A stretch of DNA of 64,000 nucleotides, taken from contig JAILZT010000004.1 in NCBI GenBank assembly GCA_023512345.1, positions 124,001-188,000 of the forward strand, written 5' to 3'. Positions 58,611 through 64,000 of the stretch are shown in pieces. Source of the stretch: Paenibacillus sp. (lineage in GTDB: Bacteria; Bacillota; Bacilli; Paenibacillales; Paenibacillaceae). The translations under genes were made by a program, and so were the position numbers. Position 1 is the first letter of the stretch, and every line of letters begins with the position of its first letter. Below the pieces are notes generated by a model. That model saw nothing but the letters and a program-made list of their open reading frames with translations. It made no database searches and was not told the origin of the DNA.

Positions 58611-58651
58611 AGGTGTTCGGAATGTCGCGAAAAAAGGTTGAGGAGGATTAA

Positions 58652-60487
58652 ATGTTAAAGAGAATTCAATCGGGGTGGACCTATCTGACTGAACTCGGAC
58701 AAGGGCTGCTGGCCGCAAGAAAATGGCTGCTTGCCTATGTCGTATTGATTCTGTTGCCTGTCTCCATAATGCTGGCTTCCTTTTATCAACGATCGAACGA
58801 AATCCTTGAAAAAGAAGTGACGCGTTCAATGCAGCTAACCCTGAAGCAGGCGGGGATGAATCTTACTTATAAGCTTAATCATATAAGGGATAGTAACAAC
58901 TCTATCTTTATGAATCAGATTTTATACGATAATCTAACCCCAAAGACGAGGTTCACGGATCAGCTTAATCAGATCAAAGAGCTTCGTAATTTAGCCGGAA
59001 CCGCTCAGGAGAATGAAGATGTTTTTCGAGTGCGGTTCTTTGTTGATTCATCCAGAATGTATGGCGGAGATCGGATTAATATATATCCATTGACGGATAT
59101 GAGTAAATATCCCTGGTATCCCTCTGTAATAAAAGCCGGGGGTGGAATGGTGTGGACCCAGATTTATCAAGAAAACTACAATGACAGCGGGGAAAAAAAT
59201 ATTTTTTCTGTGTCCCGGCTTTTGCGTAATCCTCAGCATTATGAAGAGATCGTAGGGGTTCTCGTCATGGACATTTCGGAACAGCTTATCGAAGAGATTA
59301 CATCGGAGCTTCATTTTTCTGCCAATTATGTTCCGTATTTAGTAGATCCAGAAGGATTACTCATCTCTAGTTCAGCTAACCCAGATCTGAATTCGGGGAA
59401 AGGAGCACCTATTCTTCCTAACGAAATTCTGAGCACAATAGAACAAACGGACGAGGGCATTTTAAAAAGAATGGATGGCGACAACGAGGTTCACGTGATT
59501 TATACAACGATTGAGACGACGGGCTGGAAGCTGATCGCGCAGGTTTCGAAGTCTGAGATTTCACACCGTGCCACCGCCCTGAATCAGTTTACTAGCATTG
59601 CCACATTGGCGGGGATTACAGTCATGTTCTTGGTGCTTGTCTTTGTTCTATTTATGTTCATGGTACAGGGGATGCAGCGAAGAGTGCAAATGATCATTCG
59701 AATGATCCGTAAGGAAGGTATTGGCTGGCTGGAAGATCGCCGATCCAATCCTGATGGGGATTTCCGGTTATTGGAGCGCAGCGTGGACCAGCTTATACAT
59801 AGGGTCAATAACCTGATGGAAGAGTCTTATCAGGCTAAGATACAAGAGCGGGAGGCACAGTTAAGGACACTCCAAGCGCAAATTAACCCTCACTTTCTAT
59901 ATAATGCATTGGATATGATCAATTGGTCGGCGATCGCCCACAATGCGGAGGATACCAGTCAAATGATTGAGGCACTCGCCCGATATTTTCGACTCAGTCT
60001 GAATATAGGAAGGGATAATGTCAGCATTGAGGACGAGCTTAATTTAGCTGCGGTCTTTCTGGAAATCCAGCAAAACCGTTTTCCGTCAACGTTTACTTTT
60101 ACTATCGCAACAGAGCCAGGGCTGGAGCAGTATATCATTCCCAAGCTAACCCTTCAGCCTCTAGTGGAAAATGCACTTCTTCATGGCATCCGCAAGAGTA
60201 AGGAGAAAAAAGGGACCATTCATATTTCTGCGCGTTTTGAGCAAGGGGATATAGTACTCGCCGTTTCTGATGATGGTATTGGAATGAGCCAGGAACAAGC
60301 CAACCGACTGCTGCTTGAACCTTCCTCCGAACTTAGGAGTAACAACTCTGACGGTTCGTATGGTCTCTATAATGTCAATGAAAGAATCCGTTACTTTGCT
60401 GGGAATCGGTATGGATTAACTATTGAGACGGGAATCGGGGAAGGAACAACAATAACGATCAAGATGAAGGCAATTGCCGCAGAATAA
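58652..60487 (+). CDS. Sensor histidine kinase (YesM-like)
   Basis: 611 residues. Membrane helices at about 26-46 (WLLAYVVLILLPVSIMLAS) and 310-335 flank an extracellular dCache-like sensor. A HAMP segment follows, then the His_kinase domain LRTLQAQINPHFLYNALDMI with the phospho-His before Phe, and a HATPase domain (PLVENALLHGIRKS, VSDDGIGMS, GSYGLYNVNERI). This is the YesM family, which signals to YesN-type regulators on extracellular oligosaccharides. GGAGGA precedes the ATG. Its partner lies upstream. Confidence 0.93.
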   Translation: MLKRIQSGWTYLTELGQGLLAARKWLLAYVVLILLPVSIMLASFYQRSNEILEKEVTRSMQLTLKQAGMNLTYKLNHIRDSNNSIFMNQILYDNLTPKTRFTDQLNQIKELRNLAGTAQENEDVFRVRFFVDSSRMYGGDRINIYPLTDMSKYPWYPSVIKAGGGMVWTQIYQENYNDSGEKNIFSVSRLLRNPQHYEEIVGVLVMDISEQLIEEITSELHFSANYVPYLVDPEGLLISSSANPDLNSGKGAPILPNEILSTIEQTDEGILKRMDGDNEVHVIYTTIETTGWKLIAQVSKSEISHRATALNQFTSIATLAGITVMFLVLVFVLFMFMVQGMQRRVQMIIRMIRKEGIGWLEDRRSNPDGDFRLLERSVDQLIHRVNNLMEESYQAKIQEREAQLRTLQAQINPHFLYNALDMINWSAIAHNAEDTSQMIEALARYFRLSLNIGRDNVSIEDELNLAAVFLEIQQNRFPSTFTFTIATEPGLEQYIIPKLTLQPLVENALLHGIRKSKEKKGTIHISARFEQGDIVLAVSDDGIGMSQEQANRLLLEPSSELRSNNSDGSYGLYNVNERIRYFAGNRYGLTIETGIGEGTTITIKMKAIAAE

Positions 60488-60599
60488 ACGGCTTAATTAT
60501 ATACAGTCGTCAGAGACCAGAAATGATCAGTTTACCACCTACAACCTATGCTCGGTTTGTCAGTATAATCAACTCACAAACACATGGAGGTGAGTGAAC

Positions 60600-61565
60600 T
60601 TGAGTATTAAAGCCACGAACTTGAACCCATTGAACAGAATGAACTCACCAAAGATAAGGTCTTCAAGCAAGTGGAGATTGGCTTGGAATAACAGGGATTA
60701 TTATGTCTTGCTGATTCCTGGATTATTGTTTCTGCTCCTTTTCAAATACACACCTTTGTACGGCGTACTGATTGCATTTCAGGATTTCAATATTTTTGAT
60801 GGCGTCATGGGTAGTAAATGGGTTGGATTGGAGCAATTTCAAAGGCTTTTACAATCCGAGGAATTCGGGCAGGTATTCATCAACACATTATTAATCAGTG
60901 TTTATAAGATCGTGCTGCTTTTTCCGATTCCCATATTTATTGCATTGGTGTTGAATGAGGTTCGGATTATGTTTTTCAAACGAACGATTCAGACGATTAT
61001 CTACCTTCCGCACTTTCTATCATGGGTTATCATTTCGGGTCTATTCGTGACCATACTGTCCACATCAGGTGGGCTGGTTAACAATATCATTCAGTGGTTT
61101 GGCGGAGAACCGATCAGCTTCTTTGTAAGCAATCAGTATTTCCGCAGTTTGGTGGTATTTACGGCAGGCTGGAAAGAGGTGGGCTGGAATGCGATCATCT
61201 TCATTGCCGCTATCGCTGGAATTGATCAGGAGCAGTATGAAGCGGCTTCTATTGACGGAGCGGGTAGAATTCGCAGAATGCTGCATATTTCAATTCCAGG
61301 TATTCTGCCTACGGTGGTCCTGATGTTTATTCTCCGGCTTGGCTCGGTGCTGGATGCCGGAACTGAGCAAATTCTTACGATGTACAATCCGGTTGTGTAT
61401 GAAACGGCAGACGTTATCGGAACATTCGTATATCGGATCGGTCTCGGCAAGATGGATTACAGCTTCAGTACGGCTGTCGGACTGTTCAACTCGGTAGTGG
61501 GCTTTATCTTAGTTGTATCCGGTAATTATATCAGTCGTAAACTGCTTAATCGCGGAATTTGGTAA
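60600..61565 (+). CDS. ABC sugar permease, LplB type
   Basis: About 322 residues with six membrane helices. It opens with a charged N-terminus, then YYVLLIPGLLFLLLFKYTPLYG. The ATPase-docking loop is EAASIDGAGRIRRMLHISIP. The LplB/YtcP-type pair imports complex plant or wall oligosaccharides in Paenibacillus and Bacillus. The TTG at 60600 is nine bases after GGAGG; a GTG two codons earlier is too close. It is likely the target of the preceding two-component system. Confidence 0.9.
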   Translation: MSIKATNLNPLNRMNSPKIRSSSKWRLAWNNRDYYVLLIPGLLFLLLFKYTPLYGVLIAFQDFNIFDGVMGSKWVGLEQFQRLLQSEEFGQVFINTLLISVYKIVLLFPIPIFIALVLNEVRIMFFKRTIQTIIYLPHFLSWVIISGLFVTILSTSGGLVNNIIQWFGGEPISFFVSNQYFRSLVVFTAGWKEVGWNAIIFIAAIAGIDQEQYEAASIDGAGRIRRMLHISIPGILPTVVLMFILRLGSVLDAGTEQILTMYNPVVYETADVIGTFVYRIGLGKMDYSFSTAVGLFNSVVGFILVVSGNYISRKLLNRGIW

Positions 61566-61584
61566 TAAGGGAGAACTGACCACA

Positions 61585-62460
61585 ATGACTAAACGGACCA
61601 AAGGTGATGTATTGCTGGATATCTCCGTTTATCTCTTTCTAATCTGTTTAGGATTAATCATGCTTCTGCCACTGGCTAGTGTATTCTCTAAGTCTGTCAG
61701 TGAAGAGTGGGCGATCACCTCCGGCAAAGTGGGCATTCTGCCTGTAGGCTTCCAGCTCGATACCTTACAGCAGGTGATTTCCTCCACGATGTTCATCCGG
61801 GCTTTCTGTATTTCCGTCGGTATCACCGTAGTAGGAACTTTAATCTCGATCATCATGACCGCTCTTACCGCTTATCCGTTATCCAAACGGAATCTGCCCG
61901 GCATTTCTTTTTTCATGGTGCTGTTCATATTTACTATGCTATTCAGCGGCGGCTTGATTCCCAATTATCTGCTGATGCGTGAGCTGCACTTAATCAACAA
62001 TCTCTGGGTTCTGATTCTGCCGGGGATGATCAGTGTTTTTAATATGCTGGTGATTAAGAGCTATTACGAAAGTCTCCCCGAAGCGCTGGAGGAATCTGCA
62101 CGGATTGATGGAGCCAAGACCTATACCATATTGTTCCGAATTATTCTGCCCCTCAGCATGCCGGTACTAGCAACCATCGCCTTGTTTTATGCTGTGGGTT
62201 ACTGGAACGATTACTTTGGCCCGATGATCTACATTAATGATACATCACTTAAGACCCTGCAATTATACCTTCAGGATGTTGTAATGGATGCGAGTGCCGC
62301 GAATATTACGAATAAAAGTGTAGATGATCTCATGAACATGTCTCCGGAAGGAATTCGCGCAGCGACAGTGGTCGCTTCCACCGTTCCGATACTGCTCGTA
62401 TATCCGTTTATGCAGAAGTATTTTATCAAAGGGGTATTGATTGGTTCTGTGAAGGGCTGA
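61585..62460 (+). CDS. ABC sugar permease, LplC/YtcP type
   Basis: 291 residues from the ATG at 61585, preceded by AAGGGAG. Six membrane helices; the EAA loop reads EESARIDGAKTYTILFRIILP. It pairs with the permease encoded 19 bases upstream. No ATPase gene follows in the window; such systems share an MsmX-type ATPase. Confidence 0.92.
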   Translation: MTKRTKGDVLLDISVYLFLICLGLIMLLPLASVFSKSVSEEWAITSGKVGILPVGFQLDTLQQVISSTMFIRAFCISVGITVVGTLISIIMTALTAYPLSKRNLPGISFFMVLFIFTMLFSGGLIPNYLLMRELHLINNLWVLILPGMISVFNMLVIKSYYESLPEALEESARIDGAKTYTILFRIILPLSMPVLATIALFYAVGYWNDYFGPMIYINDTSLKTLQLYLQDVVMDASAANITNKSVDDLMNMSPEGIRAATVVASTVPILLVYPFMQKYFIKGVLIGSVKG

Positions 62461-62497
62461 AGCATGTCTCCGATAATCCAAGAGGAGGGTTATAAGT

Positions 62498-64000
62498 ATG
62501 AAAAATAGAAAATGGCTGACACTCATGGTGTGTGCGGGTCTAGTAACTGCGGTAACCGCCTGCGGTTCATCAAATAGTAATGGTAATGATAAAGAGGCTG
62601 CCGTACCAGATAAAACAGCTGCACCAACTACTGCAGTGGTTGAATCCGATTCCAAACCTGAATTGAAGACGCTCAATCTTTGGTCGAAGGACGACTACAA
62701 TACGTACACGCTGGCAAAAGTTGTTGAAGAGAGAACCGGCTATAAGGTGAAGTACGAAATGCTTCCCGCGGATAAAGCCATGGATAAACTCAACCTGCTC
62801 ATCTCATCCGCCGAGCCTTACGATGCCATCACCATCACCGGAGAAAAAGCCGTGTATACTGATTACGCTAAGATGGGAGCGCTGGTCGACTTGACGCCGC
62901 TCATTGAAAAGTACGGCGAGAATATTAAAGCCTCTATATCTCAGGAGTCCTTTGATGCCATGAAGGTAGATGGGAAAATATACGCCATTCCGAATCGCGC
63001 CTCACAATTTGCTGGAAGCAGTCTGATGATCCGTACGGATTGGCTCGACAAGCTGGGTCTCAAGATGCCTACAACTATCGATGAATTAACCGAGGTACTG
63101 AAGGCTTTTAAAGAGAAGGACCCGGGTGGAAATGGAGCCAGCGGTGCTCCCCTTTCGATTGATGGTGCGTTAGCGACAATGGTTAATGTTACGGGCGCTT
63201 TTGGAATAGCCACAAGCTGGAATGAACAGGAAGGTAAACTGGTTCCAACGCCGTTGCATCCGGGCTTCAAGGATTATCTGACCTACATGTCAGATCTATA
63301 CAAACAGGGGTTGTTAGACAAGGAATTTGCTGTTAATAAGGATGCTACGCTCAAGGAAAAGTTCACCAGCGGCCGGGTGGGTGTGATTCCGCTTCCGTGG
63401 TATGACATTCCGGGCATTGCGGATGCTCTGGTTAAAAACTTCCCGGATGCCAAATATGCCTATGTCCCTGCGCTTAAGGGAGCCAATGGGCAAGCGGGTC
63501 TAGGGATGAACGGAGGGTTTGATCGGATTACTTTTATTCCTAAATCTGCTGAACACCCAGAGGATGCGATTAAATGGATCAACGCCAAGCTGGAAAAAGA
63601 AACCTTCAAGTTAATTTCTATTGGAGAAGAAGGTAAGCATTTTACATTTAAAGACGGCGTGTATAGCCCTATTCTGCCATTGTTCACAGATGAACGAGGT
63701 TTGGCCAGCAACTATTTGACCGGGATAGATGAGAAGCTGTATCCAATATATTGGCAGGCTCGCGTTCAGAAGGATTTGCGTCTGTTCGAAGGCTTCACCT
63801 TTCTGAATAAAGAGATTCCTGCGGAAGATAGAGTTCCAGATCCACTAGCCATGGCGCCTTCTCTGCCTGAATATTCAAAAAACAATGCTTCACTTAATCA
63901 AATGATTAATGATTTTGCAGTAAAGGTTATTGTAGGTGAGGAATCCGTTAATAAAGTGGCTGCATTTGCCGAGAAATATAATGCTGCTGGAGGGGAATCA
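62498..64000 (+). CDS. Extracellular sugar-binding lipoprotein (3' end outside window)
   Basis: 501 codons are visible and the frame is still open at the window end. The signal peptide MKNRKWLTLMVCAGLVTAVT ends in the lipobox VTACGSS, followed by a Ser/Asn/Ala/Thr linker. The mature domain belongs to the large LplA-type extracellular solute-binding proteins (TLNLWSKDDYNTYTLAKVVE, FAGSSLMIRTDWLDKLGL). It hands oligosaccharide to the two permeases upstream. AGAGGAGGG precedes the ATG. The whole block 56751-64000 is a regulator-kinase-transporter unit. The substrate cannot be told by eye. Confidence 0.93.
   Translation, partial: MKNRKWLTLMVCAGLVTAVTACGSSNSNGNDKEAAVPDKTAAPTTAVVESDSKPELKTLNLWSKDDYNTYTLAKVVEERTGYKVKYEMLPADKAMDKLNLLISSAEPYDAITITGEKAVYTDYAKMGALVDLTPLIEKYGENIKASISQESFDAMKVDGKIYAIPNRASQFAGSSLMIRTDWLDKLGLKMPTTIDELTEVLKAFKEKDPGGNGASGAPLSIDGALATMVNVTGAFGIATSWNEQEGKLVPTPLHPGFKDYLTYMSDLYKQGLLDKEFAVNKDATLKEKFTSGRVGVIPLPWYDIPGIADALVKNFPDAKYAYVPALKGANGQAGLGMNGGFDRITFIPKSAEHPEDAIKWINAKLEKETFKLISIGEEGKHFTFKDGVYSPILPLFTDERGLASNYLTGIDEKLYPIYWQARVQKDLRLFEGFTFLNKEIPAEDRVPDPLAMAPSLPEYSKNNASLNQMINDFAVKVIVGEESVNKVAAFAEKYNAAGGES

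Overview
The window reads as chromosomal DNA of a spore-forming, low-to-mid GC Firmicute, most likely Paenibacillus or a close relative. Reasons: the spore genes yhbH and cotJABC; the Bacillales suf order C-D-S-U-B; a LicT/RAT antiterminator module; a YesM/YesN-type two-component pair in front of an Lpl-type sugar ABC transporter; strong AGGAGG ribosome binding sites; and frequent TTG/GTG starts. I see no tRNA, rRNA, CRISPR array, insertion sequence or prophage. The first gene (a PAS histidine kinase) and the last (a sugar-binding lipoprotein) run off the window.

Layout. 1-3.6 kb: kinase end, DegV protein, AraC/GyrI-type regulator. 3.7-16.1 kb: a maltose/maltodextrin locus. On the minus strand lie a LacI-type regulator, beta-phosphoglucomutase, GH65 maltose phosphorylase, GH13 oligo-1,6-glucosidase and a GH13 neopullulanase; on the plus strand lies the mdxEFG importer. 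Maltose would be phosphorolysed to glucose plus beta-glucose-1-phosphate, and PgmB would convert the latter to glucose-6-phosphate. Similar CAAACGTTT operators occur in front of both arms. A chemoreceptor follows the importer. 18.3-20.9 kb: AraC regulator and a GH4 alpha-glycosidase. 21-27 kb: yhbH, small lipoprotein and membrane genes, DUF1805, Dps, DUF1802.

27-32.4 kb: complete sufCDSUB operon with a promoter overlapped by Fur-like and PerR-like boxes. 33-36.7 kb: a BmrCD-type heterodimeric ABC exporter. 36.7-41.3 kb: licT-bglP-bglH beta-glucoside PTS operon with two RAT/terminator switches and a possible 24-codon peptide before bglP. 41.8-45.1 kb: LacI regulator, BadF-type sugar kinase and GH4 phospho-glycosidase in one overlapping cluster.

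45.2-53.5 kb: two HD-GYP paralogues (one lacking the HD histidine), a MoaD-MoaE fusion, a YunD-type phosphoesterase, UppP, a radical SAM protein preceded by a structured attenuator-like leader, and a CBS/CorC membrane protein. 53.8-54.9 kb: cotJABC. 55-56.7 kb: small membrane and lipoprotein genes and an APH-fold kinase. 56.7-64 kb: response regulator, sensor kinase, two permeases and a binding lipoprotein for an oligosaccharide importer.

The most unusual non-coding signals are a dispersed structured repeat in three copies (about 2.5, 7.9 and 58.5 kb) whose stem arms vary together, and the leader RNA at 50.8 kb.
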